The notes: a model not told the origin generated them from the letters alone. Numbered from the stretch's first letter, positions 1 through 8,703 are shown. The stretch is 64,000 nt of DNA from Heliocidaris tuberculata (GCA_025618425.1 CM046844.1:3152665-3216664), one strand, 5' to 3'. Numbers and translations are program-made.

Positions 1-35
1 GCTTCCGTTTCCGCCCAGATCGATGCTTCCATAGA
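1..35 (+). CDS. Partial internal exon of an unrecognised gene
   Basis: The first 35 bases read A-S-V-S-A-Q-I-D-A-S-I plus two bases of the next codon and stop at a consensus donor (GTGAGT at 36-41). The following intron would be only 95 bp and ends at the acceptor ...cgtcttAG at 130. Joining the two leaves an open frame (phase 2 to phase 2) that continues through position 485, which is the main support. The exon runs off the left edge of the window, so the true start and the protein family are unknown. Confidence 0.45.
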
Positions 36-130
36 GTGAGTTTACCGTCGAATTTCGGGTTTTTTCTCTAGATTTTATGCTTGATTTTATGATAGTTCTT
101 TAGAAATATTCATCGATATCCTCGTCTTAG

Positions 131-485
131 TTTTGGGGAGAATTTGACTTTTAACGGCATAATGCCGGGTTTCCACTGTAAAGGCCACAACGGCAGCCGT
201 GCCCGTGGAGAGCGTACCACTGCCAGCGTCACCGATCGCGATGCACAGGTAGCTCGGGCAGTGAACGAGTCAATCCTCCGTGCCCGCGGCTCGGGGAGTG
301 GGGCGGGAGGAGACGAGGTGAATTTGACTGCAATGTTTATGGAACATTTTGGTTCGGAAAACGATGATGTCATACAAAACAATGACGAAAAAATGGACAT
401 AGACGATGATGAAGAAGAGGCTGAAGGTGTGAGATGTGGTGGCAATGAATGTGAAAGTAATGAAGTGGGAGAGTTTTATGTGTGA
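131..485 (+). CDS. Terminal coding exon of an unrecognised gene, acidic C-terminus
   Basis: After the acceptor at 130 the frame set by the upstream exon stays open to a TGA at 483-485. The visible segment starts D-F-G-E-N-L-T-F-N-G, followed by a basic part rich in R, G and S (around bases 180-300) and then a strongly acidic stretch (D-I-D-D-D-E-E-E-A-E-G around bases 395-425). The base composition here is clearly GC-richer than the flanks, as expected of coding DNA. A short near-repeat of the last codons (gaagtggaagagttttgtgtgtgaaa) follows the stop. The first internal ATG is at 162, but the splice-joined reading is preferred. I do not recognise the family; the Arg/Ser-rich then acidic layout would fit a nuclear protein, but that is only a guess. 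Confidence 0.5.
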
Positions 486-549
486 AATTATTTGATGAAC
501 TTTTTAAAGATGAAGTGGAAGAGTTTTGTGTGTGAAATGAGTTGAAATT

Positions 550-555
550 AATAAA
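550..555 (+). promoter_or_regulatory. Polyadenylation signal AATAAA
   Basis: AATAAA lies 65 bp after the stop of the terminal exon at 131-485, a normal distance for the 3' end of that transcript. Confidence 0.45.
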
Positions 556-1080
556 GATAGTAATGAAGAGGGATAGATGAAATGAGTGAGATGAAAGAGT
601 TGCATTTGTGTAAACGAATGATGTATCAGGAAAGAGAATCATAACAGGAAAAGAGAATCATTAACTCTTTTCTAATCCTAGTTCAAAAATACAGATGCCA
701 CTGTTCAGGATCCGGATTTTGCTGAATTCTAGAATTCTGTACACAAAGCAAACATAGTTCAAGAAGAAAAACAAATATAAAAACAATCTTTAAAGTCCTT
801 TGTAAAATTTTCATGCTTAAAAATTATACTTTTTGTAATTTTAAAACAAAACTGGGGGCTTCGTGAAGCACTGGTCCTTATTCAAACTCCAGTCTTGGCT
901 TCATCCCTGAATCTCCAGTCATAATACACTCTTGAAAACATTCAGGAAAATTATAATGGCGCCCATTGGAATCCTGTTATAGATGGGAAAAAAAGCAGTT
1001 AATCCTGAGGGTTCTTGGTGAAGTTGATCAATGGAAAGGATGATGATACACACACCTCCATACAATAGAAGTAGAGTCCC
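556..1080. other. Intergenic, no gene seen
   Basis: AT-rich unique-looking DNA between two convergent gene models. The open frame on the minus strand at 919-1158 has no recognisable domain and no good splice context. Nothing further could be supported. Confidence 0.4.
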
Positions 1081-1095
1081 TTTATTGATTTTATT
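1081..1095 (-). promoter_or_regulatory. Two polyadenylation signals on the minus strand
   Basis: TTTATT occurs at 1081-1086 and 1090-1095, i.e. two AATAAA signals reading leftward, 135-150 bp after the minus-strand stop at 1231. They suit the 3' end of the candidate small gene at 2539-1231. Confidence 0.3.
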
Positions 1096-1230
1096 CCCTT
1101 CCCCCACTGTCAAGTTTCCCCTTGATAGAGTCCCTTTCTTCCCTTCACACAATGCCAAGTTTAGCCTTTCATAACTCCTGAACGGAGCTAGGTAGGTAAA
1201 TGTAAATTTACATGATGAAAGGATAGAGTA

Positions 1231-1400
1231 TCATTGTTTTCTGTGCCAAAAATCAATAAAATCCAACAACCCCTTCATACCGGTTGCTATGAACTTTTGA
1301 TTTAGGTTTTCAGCGGATCTTGCGCACCTCATGCTTGAGTGAACCTCCAACTTCAAACCCTGTTTTCTCCTTATTCTGTGAATCTCTTCCTCAAATTCTT
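1231..1400 (-). CDS. Candidate second exon of a small two-exon gene
   Basis: Reading leftward, an acceptor (ttcaatgTAG, AG at 1402-1401) is followed by an open frame E-E-F-E-E-E-I-H-R-I-R-R-K-Q ending at TGA 1233-1231. The frame needs one leading G, exactly what the phase-1 donor of the exon at 2470-2539 supplies. The joined product would be 79 residues, charged and probably helical in its first half. A donor-like G|GTATGA inside (about 1280) offers an alternative end. I do not recognise a family. The phase match and downstream AATAAA support it; the small size and lack of homology argue for caution. Confidence 0.3.
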
Positions 1401-1552
1401 CTACATTGAATCGAATCATTATATGGGTTATAGTTTATCAATTTTGACAAGCTACATCTCATTTTAAAGCTTAATATCTGCTCTTTCAAACTGTATAGAA
1501 AACTCAAAATTCCTTCTTGCCGACTTTTTGTGGGTTTTGAGCTGGGCGGTCA

Positions 1553-2500
1553 CAAATGCCAGAGCTGATTGATACGTTCAGAGGTAAGCATTTAGACTAA
1601 ATACATTGTAATCTGATCGAGTTTATACTCAAGACATATTTGTGTTGCAGTGACATCTACATGATGTCTAGATCTAGACCACATCCGCGAAATAGATTAG
1701 ACCTGGAACTTTGCAGCGCGCAGTTTAAGTTATTTGCACACATGCAGTATACCGGAATCACGCGCGCGTTCACTGTGTGCAGCTGGCAGCTAGCTTAAAG
1801 GGGGTACCCAATGCTGAAACAATGTTAGTTCATTTAAAAGATCATGATTTTATTAGCAGAAAATCATCTGCCTTAAGTTTTTTTAAAATTCGTGTTGCCA
1901 GAAAATCCCCGAAATATGGTAAGATTTCAGGATATTCTGGCCCCTCAGCTGTGTCCCAATTTCAGCTAGGTAACCACAATGACGTCAAAGTGGTTACCTT
2001 GTCGCGCAATTATTCTAGCAAAATGCGCGCAAGGTATAATGCATTTTGTACAGTCTAGCGCGCAACACATCTGCAATACGCGAACCTGGGTAACCACTTT
2101 GACGTCATTGTGGTTACCTAGCTGAAATTGGGACACAGCTGAGGGGCCAAAATATCCTGAAGTCTTACCATATTTCGGGGATTTTTCTGGCAACACGAAT
2201 TTTAAAAAAACTTATTATAAAAGGCAGATGATTTTCTGCTAATAAAATCATGATCTTTTAAATGAACTAACATTGTTTCAGCATTGGGTACCCCCTTTAA
2301 ACTGCGATGCGCTACGCTGGAAGGGCGACTTGCAAAGTTGCAGGTCTAAATCATAATCAATTATGTGACTGTGGCTTAGATCTAGATATCATATAGATGT
2401 CACGGCAGCATGAATATGTCTTGAGTATAAACTCGATCAGATTACAATATATTTAGTCTAAATGCTTACCTCTGAATGTATCAATCAGCCCCGGCATTTG
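1553..2500. repeat. About 950-bp nested inverted duplication
   Basis: Bases 1553 to about 1735 are repeated in reverse complement at about 2325-2500, with only scattered differences (shared words include gtaagcatttagactaaata and gatcgagtttatactcaaga). The arms contain the 3' part of the exon at 2470-2539 and the start of its intron. The left arm lacks the beginning of the exon, so it is a broken copy. A second palindrome, the TTAA-flanked element at 1799-2296, sits almost exactly at the centre. Confidence 0.85.
1799..2296. mobile_element. Palindromic MITE with TTAA target duplication (Kolobok-like)
   Basis: A 498-bp element begins AGGGGGTACCCAATGCTGAA and ends with its reverse complement. 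It is flanked on both sides by TTAA (1795-1798 and 2297-2300). The inverted arms are about 200 bp each, around a roughly 90-bp loop at about 2003-2090. TTAA duplications are known for Kolobok and piggyBac transposons; termini starting A/G-GGG fit Kolobok better than the CCC-type ends of piggyBac. It has no coding capacity, so it is non-autonomous. Confidence 0.75.
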
Positions 2501-2539
2501 GAACTTCTGCAACATGTCAACCACAAAGTCATCCGCCAT
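2470..2539 (-). CDS. Candidate first coding exon of a small gene
   Basis: On the minus strand, ATG at 2539-2537 opens M-A-D-D-F-V-V-D-M-L-Q-K-F-Q-M-P-G-L-I-D, then T-F-R, followed by a strong donor G|GTAAGC (GT at 2469-2468), leaving phase 1. The hydrophobic spacing resembles the first helices of a SAM-type domain, but 23 residues are too few to be sure. The next in-phase exon candidate is at 1400-1231. The 3' half of this exon and its intron start are also present, inverted, at 1553-1590, where the 5' half is missing. Confidence 0.4.
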
Positions 2540-2599
2540 GATGAAGCCCGGCCGTGTTTGGCGGAGAAGGAAACCCGTCTAGTGCAAATTTTCAATCTT

Positions 2600-2719
2600 T
2601 TTAAACAACGTTGTTTAAAGGATTATTTTACAATATCATTGATGTCTTAAACAACAGTTGTTTAAAATACAGGGTCCGTTTTTTAGACAACGTTGTTTAA
2701 AATTTAAACAACACAATTT
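2600..2719. repeat. Cluster of TTTAAACAAC palindromes
   Basis: A perfect 20-bp palindrome TTTAAACAACGTTGTTTAAA lies at 2600-2619. Imperfect relatives follow at about 2648-2669 and 2683-2702, and then half-sites (tttaaacaac, tttaaacagc) to about 2730. The repeated half-site is GTTGTTTAAA. Confidence 0.7.
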
Positions 2720-2739
2720 TAAACAGCGAAATTTTAAAC

Positions 2740-3239
2740 AGCGTTTTTGCTGTGTAGTGCTTGTGACCGCTCTTTAGGTCCCTTCCTCTTGTCCATTTCC
2801 TTTCAAATTTCATATGCATGTTCCTTGACATATCATCTTATTTACTGAACTTTTCATTTTGCAAAATCACTCATGCATGACTCTCCAGGCGCCATTTTGT
2901 GCATTTTGGGCCATTTATAATGCCATTTTCATGCCTTTCTTTCTCCTTGCCTATCTCCACTATCCTACATTCTACAGACTTCTAACAAATTGCTCTAGAT
3001 AGTCCAAGAGTTGCTCTTTCCATTACAATGAAAAAATTATACAAAAAATTCCATCTTCATACTCTAAATTTAGGTCTGAAATGGGCCATGTTGAAAAACG
3101 TTAAATTTCTTGAAATGTTTACTCCCGAATATGAAAAATTGCCATAACTTCCTCATATCAATTAATTTTTGACGGTCTCAATTTTTTACTGTGGCTTTAT
3201 CTTGTCATTGCACACATCCCTGACCAATTTCACGCTTCA
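2740..3239. other. AT-rich stretch, no gene seen
   Basis: Pyrimidine-rich unique-looking sequence between the palindrome cluster and the long inverted repeat. No splice-consistent open frame or known element was recognised. Confidence 0.35.
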
Positions 3240-3348
3240 GTATACCAAATACGGCACATAAAGAACCCCCCAAACAAGTAAAAAGCAAAGAAAGCCATTT
3301 CAGTTTATGCCATTTAAGGATATTTTCTTCAATACAATTCTACCCAAA

Positions 3349-3640
3349 GCCGATGTGGCGTGGTATACTATGCGTCACATATAGTGTGGAAGCCACGTGG
3401 CCAGAGCCTATGGAAAGGCATGTTATCCTCCCACCTTGCCCTATGTTATTCTTTGTTTCCACCCTTCTGTCATCTTGTCTTTCTATCTATGTTTTACCCT
3501 ACTGTCATTGTTCTATGATCTTTGATTTCTTCCATTCCTTATGTTATGTTAAATACCACACAACCCCGATGTGCCGCGCTTAGTTTAATATGCTTCATTA
3601 CGTTGAAGCCACGTGGACCGGAGCCTGTGGAAAGCCATTT
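3349..3640 (+). repeat. Internal diverged tandem duplication, about 214-bp period
   Basis: The segment starting cgatgtggcgtggta at about 3351, through gccacgtggccagagcctatgg, recurs from about 3567 as cgatgtgccgcgctta through gccacgtggaccggagcctgtgg. Both are followed by similar T-rich sequence. The right-hand inverted copy at 63200-63480 shows the same two units, so the duplication predates the spread of the repeat. Confidence 0.65.
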
Positions 3641-3654
3641 GGGTCAGGGCGTGC

Positions 3655-3736
3655 GCGATCATCATCATCATTATTGTCATCACCATTATCATCATCACCT
3701 TTAATCATCATCACCATCATCATCATCATCATCATC

Positions 3737-3769
<33 letters not shown>

Positions 3770-3785
3770 TTAATAATAATAATAA
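3655..3785. repeat. (ATC)n / (AAT)n compound microsatellite
   Basis: ATC-type trinucleotides run to about 3736 and then switch to AAT repeats, which form the tail of the minus-strand SINE next to them. Confidence 0.9.
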
Positions 3786-3898
3786 TTTTGTTTCCTCAGG
3801 GAAACCTCATCAGCTTCAGTGCTGTTCCTCCTGAGGGCCCTGCAATTATTATTACCCCAGCAATTGCCAGGTACCCATTTGCACTTGGGTGGAGAGGG
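3786..3898 (-). mobile_element. 5'-truncated tRNA-type SINE body (copy C)
   Basis: Read on the minus strand it contains the block caaatgggtacctgg...ggggtaataat...gcagggccctcag and then the tail (ATT)n. The same blocks occur in the SINEs at 26458-26673 and 45849-46107. The tRNA-like head is missing. It interrupts the trinucleotide tract of the surrounding repeat, whose inverted partner at 62.5-63.6 kb has no such insertion. Confidence 0.65.
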
Positions 3899-4137
3899 AT
3901 ATTTCTTTTACTTTTTTTCATCATTGCTACCATCTTCTATTTTACCTTTCCTTATGCTATTCTTTGTTTTCTTCATTCTATCATCTTCTAATTTCACAGT
4001 ATGCATTATTTTCTCCCATCTTATCTTATGTCATGTTTTACCATGCATATCCTTATATTTCACCTGTCAACTTCTCAACAAAATAAAAAATATGGACAAC
4101 ATTGCATGCACATCGTTCTGATACGATTGCAGTTCTA

Positions 4138-4655
4138 GTTTTATATTGGGATTACTTGTCCTTGTGATAATTTCTGGGATAGATTCCAGTGTATCAAAAC
4201 GTTGAGTAAAAAGTGCCCAACATAAGGTCAGCTTTGTGTCCGATAATCTTTGGGGGATTAAAAAAAAAATGTATTTATCATTATTAATCAATTATCTTTT
4301 TTTGGGGGGGGGGTGGGGGCTGAATTCGTTGCAAAAGATGATTGTGGTTGGGTTGGTCGAACACATATTAAGTGCCCTCATGTTGGGCATTGTTTTATCC
4401 AATATTTTTTAAAATAGTGATTAGTGGTTCAGGGGGCAGTTGTCCTCATAACAGCGGGATCGTTGATGTTGACCGACGGGTCACAAAACGCACAGACATG
4501 CGTGATACAGGTATAGTGCAGGCACAGAAATGTTGTCAGGACGTACGCAAGAACGGCATGTTGGGCACGCGGGCCTTTACGAGTAGCCGTATCTGAGCTG
4601 TGACTACTAGGCTTACAAAATGAATTAAATACATTTTTATTAATTTACAAATTAC
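4138..4655 (-). other. Presumed intron of the sphingomyelin synthase-like gene
   Basis: Sequence just downstream (minus strand) of the donor at 4655-4654. It contains a run of Ts and Gs at about 4299-4320 and otherwise unique DNA. No following exon of the gene was found here or further left. Confidence 0.4.
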
Positions 4656-5008
4656 CTGTGTTTATGAAAGAACAATATCACAAGCAGAATGAAAGCCAGA
4701 GTCATGATACAGACTTCTGATCCCGGCGTACCCCATGTGATGTTGGGTAAGTTGTCCATGATCCGATCGGGAAGAGGGGGATGAACCTTCCTATCTGGAG
4801 CTTCTCGGTGCGTGACAATAGTGGCGTAACACATAATGAATACAACAATGTTCAGGTAGACATAGCTCCCCAAGGTCTTCCAGTATTCGGGGACAAGAGG
4901 TTTTTCAGTGTGACGGCCGTGGCCGTTCAGGTGACTGAAATCTGGTACAGTGATGGTAACGCCGTTTGTGGGTGAGGTTACCTTGTGATTGTTGGATGCA
5001 GCCTCCAT
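4656..5008 (-). CDS. First coding exon of a sphingomyelin synthase family protein (SGMS/SAMD8-like)
   Basis: This family transfers phosphocholine or phosphoethanolamine head groups to ceramide in Golgi, ER or plasma membranes and has six membrane spans. The exon encodes 117 residues plus two bases. A hydrophilic N-terminus (1-40) leads to P-E-Y-W-K-T-L, membrane span 1 (about 46-66), the family signature V-T-H-R-E-A-P-D-R-K-V-H-P-P-L-P-D (about 65-81), a luminal W-G-T-P-G-S-E segment and span 2 (about 98-114) ending F-F-H-K-H-R. The last codon is split AG|G by a donor GTAA at 4655-4652; related genes have an intron after the same tyrosine/histidine-lysine motif. An acceptor-like tgtaatgcAG precedes the ATG (exon could begin at 5015). 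The catalytic His-His-Asp exons are not in view, and no SAM domain is encoded in this exon. The HKHR ending is closer to SAMD8 than to SGMS1/2, from memory. Confidence 0.8.
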
Positions 5009-5015
5009 ACTGGTC

Positions 5016-5878
5016 CTGCATTACACGAAGCAAACGAGATCAATGATGTTAACCTTGCAGTTTGGAAGTATATATATATATATATATTAAGAATAGAGCA
5101 GACGTCGATATGGTAATCTCAGGCCAAACTGATCGTTAGATAAATATAATTTTAGTGAGTGATGACTCACGCCTTACATCATGTCTTTAATAAGGACTAA
5201 TAGTATCCCTACATTAGGGTTCATCCTTGAAAATGTGTTTATGTTTTCCAAACAGTACTCGTCCTAATCTTACAGTTTACTCAATTGTCGTTCCACGAAT
5301 CTAATAGCCTGATAATCATCTCCTCTGCCGTGACACCCAATATATGTACCAAATTTTTAATTGTATGATAATTATTGCTATTGAACCGCTACCATGTTCG
5401 TTCTATGTTTACTACACTGTACATGAAATTTTGTATATGCATAATATTTATCCAATTCTCCAGCAACTTTTCTTCCTATTTGCATTTCTCCCTCATTCTT
5501 TCTCTTTCAGATGTAATCATTCTCTCTCTTTCTTTCTCTCTTGAGTATCGAATATTTCTTTTCTCTATTTTCTACTGTACAATACTTCTGCAGAAATAAA
5601 ATTCTGCTTTCCCCTTGACTGTTTTACTTTTTCATTACTTACTATCGTGCAATATTACATAATAAGTAACCAACTTTTACTTACAGATACAATAAAAAAT
5701 GCTTTTTTACATCTATTTTCAATATGTATATTTCAAACCCTTTTTATGTCATTTTATTAACGTAACTTATTTTACAAACTTCTCGAATACTAATATACAT
5801 GTTTTATTACTTTTGCAATTTTGTATTAATATTGTATTTAAATTGCTGTAAAACATATACAATTCAGGCTGTGTACTG
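5016..5878. other. Upstream flank or intron of the sphingomyelin synthase-like gene
   Basis: AT-rich DNA with a short (TA)n run at 5069-5088 and pyrimidine-rich stretches around 5460-5560. No exon, promoter or repeat family could be identified. Confidence 0.35.
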
Positions 5879-6295
5879 CAGTCAGACCCAACTTCGGAAA
5901 ACCGAGCACAGGTATACACTCCGAAAACGGCGTATGAATATAGAGCCCTCATCGTTCAGTGCGTGGCAGTGTGTACAAAAGGCATGGGGAAAATCTTGCA
6001 AAGTCAACCAGCCAGAGATATATAAATTTTAAAAAATAATGCTGCTTGTCAATTATCTTCAGAATCCTTGAATGATTCGTCATATGAAATGACTTTCAAA
6101 TGACAAACGTTTGAAATAAATATATCCGCAGCATTATTTTTGAAAAATATATTATCAACAGCAGGTCGACATTGCACGATTTCCCCCATGTCTTTGTGTA
6201 CACACTGTCTCGCACTGAACGATGAGGGCTCTATATTCATACGCCGTTTTCGGAGTGTATATCTGTGCTCGGTTTTCCGGAGTTGGGTCTGACTG
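5879..6295. mobile_element. Foldback MITE with 5-bp target duplication TACTG
   Basis: The 417-bp element begins CAGTCAGACCCAACTTCGG and ends with the near-exact reverse complement. The two arms (about 5879-6053 and 6127-6295) are about 170 bp each with few mismatches. TACTG occurs directly outside both ends (5874-5878 and 6296-6300). A 5-bp duplication is typical of Transib-type transposons, but the terminal sequence is not the usual CAC start, so the superfamily is left open. No coding capacity. Confidence 0.75.
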
Positions 6296-6429
6296 TACTG
6301 CTAATCATATTTTAAAAAACCTTTAGTGAATTGAATTGAATTGAATGAAAGCGAATTTCAAGTGATTTAAGTGGGTATGGGTAACAACATTTACCCCAAA
6401 AAGGGTTTGGGGGGATAGAGGTGGGTGCT

Positions 6430-6815
6430 ATTTCTAGGGGTCAAATGTCATTGACCTTTGCTATGTCACTGACCTTTGCTAAAAACATGAAAATTTTATC
6501 TCGGGAATAAAACTTGGTATGTGAATGATCTTTGTGTCAAAATGCACAGAATTGTCAAAAAAGGAAACAAAAATTAAAGTTGACTCCGATGACCAAGCCG
6601 TGACCTCAAAAATGAGGTCATAGGTCAAAAACAAAAATATCACTTAAAATCACATATCATTCACCCTATTTCAACCAATCTGCAGACATGAATAAATGCA
6701 GATAATTTAAAGTTACTTTACACACATATGTAGATCCACATTTAGGTTTAGAGGATGAACCACCACTTTTGGGGGAAACTTGGGGTCAAAGGTTATTGAC
6801 CTTTACTCAAAACAT
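6430..6815 (+). repeat. 'tgacctt'-rich dispersed repeat, copy 1
   Basis: From about 6517 (gtgaatgatctttgtgtcaaaatgcac) to the 'tcaaaggttattgacctttact' block at about 6805, this is repeated at 7157-7505 in the same orientation. Both copies contain gttgactccgatgacca, the 'ctgcagacatgaataaatgcagata' block, 'cacatttaggt' and multiple TGACCT(T) words. Confidence 0.75.
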
Positions 6816-6882
6816 GCAAAAGGCTGTAGGGGGGGGGGGGGGGGGTGCAGGGAAGTGGGAGTTTTCCCCCTCCCGCGCGAAA

Positions 6883-7030
6883 GAAAGGTCTGACGTTTTA
6901 GCAAATTTGAGAGAAAGATAATGGCTCGTAGCACATTTTTTTAAAGGCGGAAAGTTAGTTCAATGCCCTGACTGCTTTTTAATTATCTGGACGCAATACT
7001 GCATGGTACACGTAACAGGGGTGGGCGCAT
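6883..7030 (+). repeat. Dispersed copy of the 59-kb tandem repeat unit
   Basis: gaaaggtctgacgttttagcaaatttgagagaaagataatggctcgtagcac... continues through ggcggaaagttagttcaatgccctgactgctttt to tgcatggtac. It matches the units at 59141-59815 closely. It separates the two copies of the tgacctt-rich repeat. Confidence 0.85.
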
Positions 7031-7033
7031 GGA

Positions 7034-7035
<2 letters not shown>

Positions 7036-7090
<55 letters not shown>
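7036..7090 (+). repeat. 55-nt uninterrupted poly-G run
   Basis: Fifty-five consecutive G residues are followed by A and two further G runs to about 7110, then a T run and G run to 7128. It sits at the edge of the repeat unit at 6883-7030. Such runs can form G-quadruplexes and their length is error-prone in sequencing. Confidence 0.9.
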
Positions 7091-7091
<1 letters not shown>

Positions 7092-7156
7092 GGGGGGGAG
7101 GGGGGGGGAGTTTTTTTTTTTGGGGGGGCGACCGCCTCCTGGCTACGCGCCTGTAT

Positions 7157-7505
7157 AATGTGGATGATCTTAATGTCAAAATGCACAGAACTGTCCGAAA
7201 AGAACAAACGAAATAAAAGTTGACTCCTATGACCAGGCCGTGACCTCCATAATGAGTTCAAAGGTTAAAACCAAAAAATATAACGTCCCTATGCGCTTCC
7301 GGAGGGTTTGGATATTATTACCCTGGCTTTGGCTATGGATATCACATATTATTTGCAATATTTTAACCAGTCCGCAGACAGAAATAAAAGCAGACAATTC
7401 AATTAACTTTACACACACTTATGTTAATCCACATTTAGGTATAGGGGATGGATACCTACCTTTCTGGGCAGGTTGGTGTCAAATATCACTGACCTCTGCT
7501 TAAAG
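7157..7505 (+). repeat. 'tgacctt'-rich dispersed repeat, copy 2
   Basis: Direct copy of 6517-6815, 640 bp downstream. It carries an extra roughly 60-bp segment (cctatgcgcttccggagggt...) in the middle, so the two copies are not recent duplicates. Confidence 0.75.
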
Positions 7506-7619
7506 TGATTTGGTAACTTTGTAGAGGCTTGATAAAATCTAAGCTGATTGGCCCTACATGCTATCAGTGTATATAATATGGTGTAAAAATGAAGCCCGGA
7601 AAAAAAAATCACAGGCTTC

Positions 7620-7621
<2 letters not shown>

Positions 7622-7674
<53 letters not shown>
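7622..7674. repeat. (AT)n microsatellite
   Basis: About 26 AT dinucleotides without interruption. Confidence 0.95.
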
Positions 7675-7678
<4 letters not shown>

Positions 7679-7714
7679 AGAGGATAAAATCAACAATATT
7701 TGCCGTATAATAGA

Positions 7715-8070
7715 CTACAAGTGCGAAAAATTGCCCATTCTTTTAAAAATAAGCCAGTTCGTATTTATTTAATGGTACAAAATGACCTTGACATGACCCA
7801 AATTTGTACGCGCATCTGTTTTGGTGGACGCGCTACTTGTCTAGCATGTAAAACCATACTGGTGCGCGCATGGTACAAAATGACAGCGTCTAAAGGTCAA
7901 TAAGCCAGTTCGTAATTACAATTTGCGCTTGTGCAGATAAAGATCATTTACAATTACAACTGACTTTTATACGCTGTCATTGTGTTGGCATCAGGCCCCT
8001 AAAGCTCCGCCATCTTGTCGGGGTCCATTAGAAGGCCCGATAAGCACCTTTGCATAATTCATGAGCGTAA
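7715..8070 (+). repeat. Left arm of an inverted pair (partner 13700-14027)
   Basis: The block at 7797-7872 (gacccaaatttg, acgcgcatctgttttggtgg, catactggtgcgcgcat) is the reverse complement of 13842-13918. The block at about 7997-8066 (ggcccctaaagctccgcc... cccgataagcacc) matches 13705-13771. Weaker similarity extends outward to about 7715. Confidence 0.75.
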
Positions 8071-8703
8071 ATGCATGATTCATTTTGTAAGATGCTCCCC
8101 GAGAGTAGCATTAGTTTGTACGCGGTATGAAACACATTACGCGCATCAGCTTAGAGCATGCGCAGTAAGAAAGGTCAAATTCAGTAATATATGCATTTAT
8201 GGTAATGTATTCATCGCTTCAACGTACAGATTCGGCGAATCAGCGTCGGTAATTTCCAATTGTGGCAGACGGTACTCGGTCAATGCACTTTAATTGTAAT
8301 CGATCTCCGAATAAAAATATATCGCTTTGCAAATTTGTAAACAAGTAAATAAAGCTAAAAATGTAACCGGACAGACCGAATCAAATCTAATCATGGATAC
8401 AGATAATGTAAAAGTAAATGTAAAGTACTTGACACGTCACCAGTGGCATAAGTCTCTTTTGTTGTTGATATACTTAATACCGGTAAATATATTCATTTGA
8501 TATGCATAAAGGATAAATGATAAATAAATGAATAAATAAATGAAACATATATGTATAATGAAAAAAAACAAAACAAAAAACCCCTCTTGCAGTGTAGGAT
8601 TTTTTTTCAGGGATAGTTTTCACAACAGAAAGGATGATCCTCATTTGGGGGTGAGGGAATGGGGTCCTTTAGTTAATTGAGGTTTTTCTTTAACTTTTTA
8701 GTT
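8071..8703. other. No gene seen
   Basis: Unique-looking AT-rich sequence with a short tandem of 'aaataaatga' near 8515-8545. Nothing else was recognised. Confidence 0.35.

Larger units (their letters stand above)
3240..4137 (+). repeat. Left copy of a long inverted repeat pair (partner 62505-63590)
   Basis: From the 'taccaaatacggcacataaagaac' region to 'gcatgcacatcgttctgatacgattgcagttct', this stretch matches the reverse complement of about 62505-63590 along its whole length, with many substitutions. The similarity fades sharply on both sides. This copy has a short ATC tract and a SINE (3786-3898) that the right copy lacks. No protein is encoded; the open frames here are translations of the trinucleotide tract. 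Confidence 0.85.

Noticed and set aside
7715..8293. 92-codon plus-strand frame at 8015-8293 as a gene
   Set aside because: It lies mainly in the inverted repeat arm and has no family signature.
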